This document shows positions 51,569-58,705 of a stretch of DNA of 64,000 nucleotides, in pieces. Position numbers and translations under genes: made by a program. Source of the stretch: Symbiobacteriaceae bacterium (GTDB taxonomy: Bacteria; Bacillota; Sulfobacillia; Symbiobacteriales; Symbiobacteriaceae). Location: positions 1 through 64,000 of the forward strand of contig JARBUG010000005.1 of NCBI GenBank assembly GCA_029239785.1, read 5' to 3'. The notes below the pieces were generated by a model. The model worked only from the letters and a program-made list of their open reading frames with translations. It ran no database searches and had not been told where the DNA came from. Numbering within the stretch: the stretch's first letter is position 1; the number at the start of each line of letters is the position of its first letter.

Positions 51569-51598
51569 TTGACATAACCTAAAGCCCTGCGGTATAAT
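51569..51598 (+). promoter_or_regulatory. Consensus promoter of rpsU-yqeY
   Basis: A perfect TTGACA and a perfect TATAAT are separated by 18 bp. It starts only four bases after the hinT stop codon. Confidence 0.88.
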
Positions 51599-51652
51599 CG
51601 CGAAGCGTGTTCTTTTTCCCCGATGTTCGACGGAGGGGAGGGATAGTCCGGG

Positions 51653-51832
51653 ATGTCCGAAGTTAAGATCGGTAAGAACGAGACGCTAGAAAGCGCTCTT
51701 CGCCGTTTTAAGCGTCAGATTCAGAAGGCCGGCGTACTCGCCGAAGTCCGTAAGCGTGAGCATTACGAAAAGCCTAGCGTGAAGCGCAAGAAGAAGAGCG
51801 AGGCTGCTCGTAAGCGGAAGTGGAAGGACTAA
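51653..51832 (+). CDS. rpsU: 30S ribosomal protein S21
   Basis: This 59-residue gene follows GGAGGG with an ATG at 51653. It reads [20 protein letters not shown], then [20 protein letters not shown], then a very basic tail ending KRKWKD. S21 is a small, late-assembling protein of the 30S head/platform near the anti-Shine-Dalgarno. The 60-codon length and lysine/arginine-rich end are typical. yqeY follows after 18 bp, the common Firmicute pair. Confidence 0.96.
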   Translation: MSEVKIGKNETLESALRRFKRQIQKAGVLAEVRKREHYEKPSVKRKKKSEAARKRKWKD

Positions 51833-51850
51833 CAGGGGAGCTGGCTACCT

Positions 51851-52300
51851 ATGTCTCTCAACGAGCGCCTCACCGAAGATATGAAGGCAGCCATGAAAGC
51901 CGGCCCCGCCGGTAAGGTTCGCCTTGATACCATACGGTTTCTTAAGGCAGCGCTCAAGAACGTGGAAATCGACAAGAAAGGCCCTCTCACCGATGAGGAT
52001 GTCCTCGGCGTCGTCACCAAACAGGTGAAACAGTTGAAGGACTCCATTGAGGAGTTTGAGAAGGCCGACCGTACTGACCTCAGCGACAAGGCCAAGGCCG
52101 AAGTTGAGGTTCTGAGCGGTTACCTCCCCACCCAAATGAGTGCCGACGAAGTTCGCGAACTGGCTCGCCAGATCGTGGCCGAAGTTGGCGCGCAGGGCCC
52201 CAAGGACATGGGGAAAGTGATGGGGCCGTTGGTCGCTCGCACAAAGGGGCGCGCCGACGGCAAGCTGGTCCAGCAGATCGTCAAAGAACTGCTGGGATAA
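51851..52300 (+). CDS. yqeY: GatB/YqeY domain-containing protein
   Basis: The 149-residue product begins MSLNERLTEDMKAAMKAG and has LDTIRFLKAALKNVEID, then LSGYLPTQMSADEV and MGKVMGPLVARTKGRADGK. This is the helical YqeY domain also found at the C terminus of GatB, where it binds tRNA. As a separate protein its role is unclear. Paired with rpsU and ended by a good terminator. Confidence 0.95.
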   Translation: MSLNERLTEDMKAAMKAGPAGKVRLDTIRFLKAALKNVEIDKKGPLTDEDVLGVVTKQVKQLKDSIEEFEKADRTDLSDKAKAEVEVLSGYLPTQMSADEVRELARQIVAEVGAQGPKDMGKVMGPLVARTKGRADGKLVQQIVKELLG

Positions 52301-52310
52301 AGCGGCACAT

Positions 52311-52340
52311 ACCCGGTGGACATCAGTCCACCGGGTTTTT
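52311..52340 (+). terminator. Terminator after yqeY
   Basis: A perfect 10-bp stem (52311-52320 with 52327-52336) with a 6-nt loop is followed by TTTTGTTTT. Confidence 0.9.
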
Positions 52341-52387
52341 GTTTTGCCTGCCGCCGAACGGGAAAGCTACTGTTCGGAGGTGTCAGC

Positions 52388-52792
52388 ATGGCGAATCCGC
52401 AGGCTTCGGTAATGGTGGCCAACAGCGTGGCCATGGAAGTCGGAACCAACAACATTGTGATTATGGGGGCATTTGACGGCCTTCAGTCCTCGGTCTATCC
52501 CGCCCGCACGACGTTTTACGCCGTTGCGAAGCTGTGGGGCATGTCCGGGAAGGACAATGCTTGTACGCTGAAGCTGGTTGACTCGTCGAATGACCAGGTG
52601 GTGGCCGAGGCCGGTGAGCACAAGTTCACGTCCAACGGTCCTACCGACATTCACACGGCGATCAGCCTGTTCCAGAACGTGAGCCTCCCAAAGTCGGGTA
52701 CTTACGAGGCCCGTGCGTATGTAGGTGATAAGGTGATCGGCGCCTATCCGATTACCGCCGGAAGCGCTGCCGGTGCGAAGCCGCAGGCGTAA
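52388..52792 (+). CDS. Hypothetical protein resembling DUF6941
   Basis: The ATG at 52388 follows GGAGGTGTC, giving 134 residues. The beta-rich text VANSVAMEVGTNNIVIMGAF, LQSSVYPARTTFYAVAKLWG and ISLFQNVSLPKSGTYEARAY fits a beta-sandwich and recalls the DUF6941 family of unknown function. The likeness is by pattern only. It stands alone between two terminators. Confidence 0.55.
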   Translation: MANPQASVMVANSVAMEVGTNNIVIMGAFDGLQSSVYPARTTFYAVAKLWGMSGKDNACTLKLVDSSNDQVVAEAGEHKFTSNGPTDIHTAISLFQNVSLPKSGTYEARAYVGDKVIGAYPITAGSAAGAKPQA

Positions 52793-52808
52793 AGAGGAAT
52801 GGGCACAA

Positions 52809-52838
52809 CGACCGGGGTAAATGCCCCGGTCGCTTGTG
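52809..52838 (+). terminator. Terminator after the DUF6941-like gene
   Basis: A perfect 9-bp stem (52809-52817 with 52824-52832) with a 6-nt loop is followed by CTTGTGTT. Confidence 0.65.
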
Positions 52839-52878
52839 TTATAGTAAAGAGAGGATTTGGCTCGGGGAGGCATAGTAG

Positions 52879-53451
52879 GTGAGCAAAGAGAATCCGCAGG
52901 ATCGGCGCGGGTTTCTGGCCGGGAGCTTCAAGGCGCTGGGGCGCATGCTGGCCGATGCCGTGGGGGAAACCGTGACCCAGGCGGCCGGCGGAAAGAAATA
53001 TCTGCGCCCGCCCGGTGCGATCGACGAGGCGGCCTTTTTGCTGACCTGCACCCGGTGTGGCGACTGTGCCAAAGCGTGTCCCACCAACGTCATCAAGTTC
53101 CTGCCCCCGACGGCCGGCGCCGCCGTGGGCACGCCCTATATTGACCCGCTGGACAAAGCCTGCGACCTGTGCGGCAAGTGCCAGCCCGTATGCGCACCCA
53201 AGGCCCTGCTGCCTGTCAGTGACCCCAAGCAGGTGCGCATGGGTCTGGCGATCATTGATACGGCCACGTGTTGGGCCTACCAGGGGTCCATTTGCGACCT
53301 GTGCTACCAGCGGTGCCCGTACCCGGACGAGGCGATCAAGCTGGTGGAAGGCAAGCCTGTTATCGTGCCGGACCTTTGCACAGGGTGCGGCCAGTGCGCG
53401 TATGTGTGCGTAAGTATGCCGGTCTCGATTCGCATCGAGCCGAAGAACTGA
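52879..53451 (+). CDS. NapG-like polyferredoxin with Tat-type start
   Basis: The GTG start follows GGGGAGG, giving 190 residues. DRRGFLAGSFKAL near residue 8 resembles a twin-arginine motif. Four Cys sets for 4Fe-4S clusters follow: CTRCGDCAKACP, CDLCGKCQPVC, a spaced CWAYQGSICDLCYQRCP, and CTGCGQCAYVC. This spacing matches NapG/MauM-type ferredoxins, which pass electrons from quinol to periplasmic reductases. No napA, napH or quinol dehydrogenase is adjacent. A molybdopterin-binding protein gene follows after 25 bp, so a molybdoenzyme link is possible. Confidence 0.85.
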   Translation: MSKENPQDRRGFLAGSFKALGRMLADAVGETVTQAAGGKKYLRPPGAIDEAAFLLTCTRCGDCAKACPTNVIKFLPPTAGAAVGTPYIDPLDKACDLCGKCQPVCAPKALLPVSDPKQVRMGLAIIDTATCWAYQGSICDLCYQRCPYPDEAIKLVEGKPVIVPDLCTGCGQCAYVCVSMPVSIRIEPKN

Positions 53452-53476
53452 TAAAAGGCCAGGAGGTTTCACATAC

Positions 53477-54448
53477 ATGAAAGTCGTTGCAACAGCGGAT
53501 GCCGTCGGGTTGGTGCTTTGCCATGATCTGACCCGGATTGTGCCGGGCGAGAGCAAGGGTCCGGCCTTCCGGAAAGGGCACGTTGTGAAGGCGGAGGATA
53601 TTCCGCTCCTGCTCTCGATGGGTCGGGAGCATTTGTATGTGTGGGAAGTGGAGCCGGGGACCATCCATGAGGAAGAGGCGGGGCTGCGGCTCGCAAAGGC
53701 AGCGGTAGGCGGTGGCGTGGTGTTCGGGGCGCCCGTGGAGGGAAAGGTGTCGTTGAAGGCGGAATACCCCGGCCTGCTGCGGATTGACGTGGCCAAGCTG
53801 GAAGCGATCAATGGCATCGGCGAGATCACCGTCGCCACCCGGCGCGACCGGACGCCGGTTGATGCGGGCATGCTGCTGGCGGGCTGCAAGGTGACCCCCC
53901 TTGTGATTGCTGAGGAGCAGATCGTGCAGGCCGAAGCCCAGGGCGCCTGGGTTCAGGTGAAGCCGTTCCGGCCGCTCAAGACCGGCCTGATTGTGACGGG
54001 CAGCGAAGTCTTCAAGGGGCGGATTCCGGACAAGTTCGGCCCCGTGGTGGAGGCGAAGCTGGCCCATTTTGGCTGCCCGCTCGTGTACAAGGCTTACAGC
54101 GACGACCAGGCTTCAATGACGGTGGAGAAGATCGCCGAGGCCCGGGCGGCGGGCGCTGAGCTGATTCTGTGCACGGGCGGCATGTCGGTCGACCCGGACG
54201 ATGCCACGCCGGGCGCGATTCGGCAGAGCGGCGCCCGGATTGTCACGTATGGCGCCCCGGTGCTGCCGGGCTCCATGTTCATGCTCGGTTACTTGGATGG
54301 CGATCTGCCCATTATGGGGCTCCCCGGTGCGGTCATGTTCGAAGCTCAAACGCTGTTTGACATGGTGCTGCCCATTGTGCTGGCTGGCGAAGTGATGACC
54401 AAGCAGGATTTCGTGCGTATGGGGCACGGCGGTTTGATCCACAAATAA
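53477..54448 (+). CDS. Molybdopterin-binding (MoCF-biosynthesis) domain protein
   Basis: The 323-residue product has an N-terminal MoeA-like region (GLVLCHDLTRIVPGESKGPA) and a C-terminal MogA/MoeA-type molybdopterin-binding domain: TGLIVTGSEVFKGRIPD, ILCTGGMSVDPDD, and PGSMFMLGYLDGDLPIMGLP. It is shorter than MoeA (about 400) and lacks its C-terminal domain IV. It may insert metal or modify cofactor for a specific molybdoenzyme. It follows the polyferredoxin gene and precedes a HAD gene by 34 bp. Confidence 0.85.
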   Translation: MKVVATADAVGLVLCHDLTRIVPGESKGPAFRKGHVVKAEDIPLLLSMGREHLYVWEVEPGTIHEEEAGLRLAKAAVGGGVVFGAPVEGKVSLKAEYPGLLRIDVAKLEAINGIGEITVATRRDRTPVDAGMLLAGCKVTPLVIAEEQIVQAEAQGAWVQVKPFRPLKTGLIVTGSEVFKGRIPDKFGPVVEAKLAHFGCPLVYKAYSDDQASMTVEKIAEARAAGAELILCTGGMSVDPDDATPGAIRQSGARIVTYGAPVLPGSMFMLGYLDGDLPIMGLPGAVMFEAQTLFDMVLPIVLAGEVMTKQDFVRMGHGGLIHK

Positions 54449-54482
54449 GTAGCGAACTCGGTGCTGATTTGGGGGCTAACCA

Positions 54483-54953
54483 TTGCTGGAACTGCCGATT
54501 CCGGGGCGGGCGCCGTTGCGGGTGGCCCACCTGGTGCTTGACTATAACGGGACGCTTGCGCTAGATGGCAACCTGCTGCCTGGCGTATCTGACCGGCTGA
54601 CGGCCCTGGCCAGCCGTGTCGGCGTTCATGTGGTGACGGCCGATACCTTTGGTCTGGCTGCCGTGCAACTGGGCAGTCTGCCCGTAACCTTGCAGATTAT
54701 CGGCGCGGGCGACCAGGCAAAGGCCAAGCTCGACCTGGTCGAGTCGCTGGGCCCCGCGGGCGTTGTGGCCATTGGTAACGGTGCGAACGACCGGCTGATG
54801 CTGGAGCGGGCCGCCCTGGGCATTTGCATCATCGGTGCGGAGGGCGGGGCAACGGCCACGTTGCTGGCTTCTGATGTGGCCGTGCGGGGGCCGACAGAGG
54901 CGTTTGACCTGCTGCTCCACCCCGGGCGGCTGGCGGCCACGCTCCGAATTTGA
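54483..54953 (+). CDS. HAD-superfamily soluble P-type-ATPase-like phosphatase
   Basis: The TTG start follows GGGGGC, giving 156 residues. The HAD nucleophile is in LVLDYNGTLALDGNL, the second motif in VVTADTFG and the metal-binding third motif in AIGNGANDRLMLERAALGI. The DYNGT text, Asn in place of the second Asp, is typical of the small soluble P-type-ATPase-like group (COG4087), whose function is unknown. Probably co-transcribed with the molybdopterin-binding gene. Confidence 0.85.
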   Translation: MLELPIPGRAPLRVAHLVLDYNGTLALDGNLLPGVSDRLTALASRVGVHVVTADTFGLAAVQLGSLPVTLQIIGAGDQAKAKLDLVESLGPAGVVAIGNGANDRLMLERAALGICIIGAEGGATATLLASDVAVRGPTEAFDLLLHPGRLAATLRI

Positions 54954-54981
54954 CCCTGAGCTGTGTCATACAAGACCGGAG

Positions 54982-55015
54982 AGCGCCAGCACCCCACCAG
55001 TGGCTGGCGCTTTTT
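54982..55015 (+). terminator. Terminator after the HAD gene
   Basis: A perfect 9-bp stem (54982-54990 with 55003-55011) with a 12-nt loop is followed by TTTTGC. Confidence 0.85.
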
Positions 55016-55046
55016 GCATGCTTACGGACTTGAGGTGACATAGGGT

Positions 55047-55068
55047 TTAGACCCTATTGGTGGTCTAA
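55047..55068. promoter_or_regulatory. TTAGACC-N8-GGTCTAA palindrome upstream of the iron transporter
   Basis: Two perfect 7-bp arms with an 8-bp spacer lie about 100 bp before the iron-binding lipoprotein gene. It could be an operator for a second regulator; none is identified. Confidence 0.35.
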
Positions 55069-55125
55069 CACCCAAAAGGTGGATTGATCATACGATCTTC
55101 GACATGATAAGTTTTGTACTGAGAT

Positions 55126-55140
55126 TGATAGTCGTTATCA
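55126..55140 (+). promoter_or_regulatory. Fur-box-like operator upstream of the iron transporter
   Basis: TGATAGTCGTTATCA matches the 7-1-7 Fur core TGATAATNATTATCA except for two positions. It lies just before a TATAAC (55145-55150), so it overlaps the expected -35 region and would give iron-dependent repression. Confidence 0.65.
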
Positions 55141-55164
55141 CTAATATAACAGAAGGGGAATCCC

Positions 55165-56256
55165 ATGATGAACAACCGCTCGTTGCTCTCCGGCCTGGCT
55201 GCCGCCCTGCTTTCCGTCTCTCTCCTGGTGGGTTGCTCCGGTGGAAGTAAGGCCGTGCCCGCGGCAACCACGCCGGCCCCGGCGCCGACCCAGCCGGCCA
55301 AGGAGCAGGTCGTCAACCTGTATTCGGCTCGCAACTATCCGGTCGACACCGTCCTCTACGAAGAGTTTACGAAACAGACGGGTATCAAGGTAAACGTGGT
55401 GCAGGGGAAGGCGGAAGAACTGATCGAGCGCCTGAAGCGTGAAGGCGAATCCACCCCGGCCGACCTGTTTGTCACCGTTGACGGCGGCGTGCTGAATAAC
55501 GCCAAGGAGAGCGGGGTTCTTCAGGCCATGACCTCCGCCACCATCGAGCAGACCGTGCCCAAGGCCCTGCGGGACAAGGATAATCAGTGGGTCGGCCTCT
55601 CCACCCGGGCCCGGGTGATCGCCTACTCGAAGGAGCGGGTCAAGCCTGATCAGCTCTCAACTTATGAGGACCTGGCCAGCGCCCAGTGGAAGGGCAAGGT
55701 GCTGGTTCGCTCGTCGACCAGCCTGTACAACCAGTCCCTCGTGGCGGCGCTGATTGACACGAACGGCGAACAGGCCGTACAGACCTGGGCGCAGGGAGTC
55801 GTGGCGAACATGGCCCGGAAGCCCGAGGGTGGGGACCGTGACCAGGTGAAGGCCATCGCCGCAGGCGTCGGCGATGTGGCGATCATCAACACCTACTACT
55901 ACGGGCAGATGCTGATCTCCAAGGATGCGGAAGAGGTGAAGGCTGCTGAGAAGGTTGCCCTCTTCTTCCCGAACCAGAAGACCAACGGCACGCACATTAA
56001 CATTAGCGGCGCTGGCCTGACCAAGCATAGCAAGAACAAGGAGAACGCCATCAAGCTGGTGGAGTTCCTGACCGGTGAAGCGGCTCAAGCTAAGTTCGCT
56101 GCGGAGAACTTCGAGTTCCCTGTGAACACGAAGGCTCAGAAGCCCGAGTTGCTTAAGACCTGGGGCGAGTTCAAGACGCAGCAGATTGATTGGGTGAAGC
56201 TTGGCACTAACAACAAGAAGGCCCTGGAGCTGCTGACGAAGGCCGCGTGGCAGTAA
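55165..56256 (+). CDS. Ferric iron ABC transporter substrate-binding lipoprotein
   Basis: The 363-residue product has a signal peptide with lipobox VSLLVGCSGG near residue 24, then a Pro/Ala tether. The type 2 binding-protein fold follows: VNLYSARNYPVDTVLYEEF, TPADLFVTVDGGVL, and DVAIINTYYYGQM. The adjacent Tyr residues of that last motif are the iron ligands in FbpA/FutA proteins. AGAAGGGG precedes the ATG. First gene of a three-gene iron importer operon behind a Fur-like box; its stop overlaps the permease start. Confidence 0.93.
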   Translation: MMNNRSLLSGLAAALLSVSLLVGCSGGSKAVPAATTPAPAPTQPAKEQVVNLYSARNYPVDTVLYEEFTKQTGIKVNVVQGKAEELIERLKREGESTPADLFVTVDGGVLNNAKESGVLQAMTSATIEQTVPKALRDKDNQWVGLSTRARVIAYSKERVKPDQLSTYEDLASAQWKGKVLVRSSTSLYNQSLVAALIDTNGEQAVQTWAQGVVANMARKPEGGDRDQVKAIAAGVGDVAIINTYYYGQMLISKDAEEVKAAEKVALFFPNQKTNGTHINISGAGLTKHSKNKENAIKLVEFLTGEAAQAKFAAENFEFPVNTKAQKPELLKTWGEFKTQQIDWVKLGTNNKKALELLTKAAWQ

Positions 56257-57908
56257 TGGCAGAACGGGCGAAGCTGATCCGGGCGCTCAAGAAACACACA
56301 AACAGTTGGCTAATTCTCGGCCTGCTAGGGGCAGCAGTTATTCTGCTGCCCCTCGTTCCCATCATCCTCGGGCTGTTTAAGGCGCCCAATGAGAACTGGC
56401 AGCACATTACACAGTACCTGCTGGCCGGCTACCTGCTCAACTCGCTGCAGTTGGTGGCGCTAACGGGCTTTTTTACGGTGACTCTGGGTGTTTGCCTGGC
56501 CTGGCTAATTGCGGCCTACGACTTCCCCCTGCGCCGCTTCTTCCGCTGGGCGCTCCTGCTACCTCTGGCTGTGCCGCCTTATATTGCGGCGTACACATAC
56601 AGCACGATGTTCAGCTATACGGGCATCGTGCAGAAGACCTTGCGCTCGTTTGATGTGACTCCAAACCCCAAGTGGTTCGGGGTCCTGTCGATGCGGGGGG
56701 CGGTCTTCATTTTCACGCTCTGCCTGTTTCCGTATGTGTATATGATTGCGCGGTCATTCTTTGAGCGTCAGAGCGGGTCTTATATCGAAAATGCGATGTT
56801 GCTCGGGCGCGGGCCGGCGGCGGTCTTTTTCCGGGTGGCACTGCCGCTGGCCCGGCCGGCCATTGCAGGGGGCGTGGCGCTGGTTGTGTTCGAAGTGTTA
56901 GGCGACTATGGCGTTACCAGCTATTATGGCGTTCACACAATCTCAACGGCGATTTTCCAGACGTGGTTTGGAATGTACGATGTGGACTCGGCCATTCGCC
57001 TGGCGGCGTACCTGATGATTGGCACCGTGGGTCTCTTTCTGGTGGAGCGGTGGGTGCGGCGGAACCGCCGGTTCAGTTCGTCGACCAGCAAAATGCGGCC
57101 TCTGGCGCCCCGGCGGCTGAAGGGTGGCTGGTCTTGGGCGGCTGGATTGTTCTGCGGAAGCGTTTTCGCCTGGTCCTTCCTCTTTCCGGTGGTGCAGTTG
57201 GGTGTGTGGGCGTCCTGGACCTTTGAGAGTGTCTTCACACCGGCCTTCGGGGAACTAATCATCCGTACGGTCTCGTTGGCATTGCTTGCGACCGTGATCA
57301 TCATGTTCTTCGCGGTCATTGTGGCGAACTTGCATCGCACGAATGCCAACCCGTTCACTTCGGCGTTATCGCGGTGGGTGACGGCGGGGTACTCGGTGCC
57401 CGGCGCAATTGTGGCCATTGGCGTGCTGGCCTGCTTTATCGGGCTGGACCGGGTGCTGGCCCCGTTCTACGCGGTCCTGGGCTTGGGGAAGGCCCCGCTG
57501 GTGCTGAGCATGTCGCTGGTGATGCTGGTGGTGGCCTATGTGGTCCGCTTCATGGCGACGGGGTTTAACGCCGTCGAGGCTGGGTTTGAGCGGGTGGGCA
57601 CGAAGTTCACCGAGGTCTCCCGGACCCTGGGGTTTGGAATGACCCGAACTTTTCTCCGGGTTGATCTTCCGTTGATCAAGGGTGCGATCTTCAGTGGGAT
57701 TGTGCTGACCTTTGTAGAGATCGTGAAGGAGTTGCCGCTGGCGATGCTTCTGCGGCCCTTCAACTTCGAGACGCTGGCGACCAAGGCGTATCAGTATGCC
57801 AACGATGAGAAGATCTTCGAGGCGGCGGTTCCGTCATTGTTGATTATTGGCGTCAGTATGATCGCGGTGTATGTGCTCAATCAAGTGGGGAAGGAGGCCG
57901 GAGAATGA
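56256..57908 (+). CDS. Ferric iron ABC transporter permease (FbpB-type, two fused halves)
   Basis: The ATG at 56256 overlaps the preceding TAA (TAATG), giving 550 residues; a GTG nine bases earlier is an alternative. There are about twelve helices in two homologous permease halves. Each has a coupling loop: ENAMLLGRGPAAVFFRVALP near residue 185, and FTEVSRTLGFGMTRTFLRVD near residue 460. This is the single-chain FbpB layout. The 3' end overlaps the ATPase gene. Confidence 0.93.
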   Translation: MAERAKLIRALKKHTNSWLILGLLGAAVILLPLVPIILGLFKAPNENWQHITQYLLAGYLLNSLQLVALTGFFTVTLGVCLAWLIAAYDFPLRRFFRWALLLPLAVPPYIAAYTYSTMFSYTGIVQKTLRSFDVTPNPKWFGVLSMRGAVFIFTLCLFPYVYMIARSFFERQSGSYIENAMLLGRGPAAVFFRVALPLARPAIAGGVALVVFEVLGDYGVTSYYGVHTISTAIFQTWFGMYDVDSAIRLAAYLMIGTVGLFLVERWVRRNRRFSSSTSKMRPLAPRRLKGGWSWAAGLFCGSVFAWSFLFPVVQLGVWASWTFESVFTPAFGELIIRTVSLALLATVIIMFFAVIVANLHRTNANPFTSALSRWVTAGYSVPGAIVAIGVLACFIGLDRVLAPFYAVLGLGKAPLVLSMSLVMLVVAYVVRFMATGFNAVEAGFERVGTKFTEVSRTLGFGMTRTFLRVDLPLIKGAIFSGIVLTFVEIVKELPLAMLLRPFNFETLATKAYQYANDEKIFEAAVPSLLIIGVSMIAVYVLNQVGKEAGE

Positions 57909-58543
57909 GCGTTGTCGATGTAAAGAATGTGTCGTTCGCTTACGCAGGGAACAGAGTACCGGTGATTCAGTCCCTCTCCTTCTCAGTAGATGAGCGGGCG
58001 ATCGTGGGGATTCTCGGGGCCAGCGGCAGTGGCAAAAGCACGTTGCTGCGCATCATCGCCGGTCTGGAGACGCCCTGCGAGGGGTCGATTACCATCGCCG
58101 GGCGGACCGTGGTGGATGCCCGGACGTTTGTGCAGCCCGAGAACCGGGGCGTGGGTATGGTCTTTCAGGACTACGGGCTGTTTCCGCATTTGACCGTGGC
58201 GCAGAATATTACCTTCGGCCTGCACCGGCTGCCGCGGGAGCAGCGGCAGAAGCGCCTGGCGGCGATGGCTGAGTTGGTGCAGCTTGAGGGCTATGAGGGC
58301 CGCTTTCCGCATGAGTTGAGCGGAGGCCAACAGCAGCGGGTGGCGCTGGCGCGTGCGTTGGCGCCGCAGCCGTCGATCCTGCTTATGGATGAACCATTCA
58401 GCAACTTGGATGCGGCGCTCAAGCAGTCAATACGGCAGGAACTGAGCGACATTCTGCGGCGGGCGAAGATGACGTGCCTGCTGGTTACGCATGATGAGCA
58501 GGATGTGGAGGCCATTTGCGATCGGACGTTGCGGCTGAGTTGA
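57905..58543 (+). CDS. Ferric iron ABC transporter ATPase, short form
   Basis: The 212-residue product has Walker A GASGSGKST near residue 38, the Q-loop MVFQDYGLFPHLTVAQNI, the signature LSGGQQQRVALARAL, Walker B ILLMDEPFSNLD and the H-loop LVTHDEQDVEAI. It ends right after the nucleotide-binding domain, so it lacks the C-terminal TOBE-type regulatory domain of usual FbpC (about 350 residues). No frameshift or remnant is seen downstream. Overlaps the permease gene by four bases. Confidence 0.93.
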   Translation: MSVVDVKNVSFAYAGNRVPVIQSLSFSVDERAIVGILGASGSGKSTLLRIIAGLETPCEGSITIAGRTVVDARTFVQPENRGVGMVFQDYGLFPHLTVAQNITFGLHRLPREQRQKRLAAMAELVQLEGYEGRFPHELSGGQQQRVALARALAPQPSILLMDEPFSNLDAALKQSIRQELSDILRRAKMTCLLVTHDEQDVEAICDRTLRLS

Positions 58544-58587
58544 AACCGCCTGCGGAAGGTGGCTGGATAGGTGTACTGCAAGAAGAG

Positions 58588-58626
58588 ACGGCTGTCGACC
58601 CCGATCCCGGGGCGGACAGCCGTTTC
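58588..58626 (+). terminator. Terminator of the iron transporter operon
   Basis: A 9-bp outer stem (58588-58596 with 58615-58623) with a GC-rich inner part is followed by TTC. Confidence 0.7.
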
Positions 58627-58660
58627 ATTGTGTTGCGCCGGTCCCCCATTGCAACCTTGG

Positions 58661-58669
58661 TGATATAAT
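58661..58669 (+). promoter_or_regulatory. Extended -10 promoter of the molybdopterin oxidoreductase gene
   Basis: TGATATAAT is a perfect extended -10 (TGnTATAAT). No good -35 lies at the proper distance. The same TGATATAAT is used at the lepA promoter. Confidence 0.6.
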
Positions 58670-58705
58670 AAGTCCATCCTATAGAGATATTGTGGGGCGA
58701 GACAT

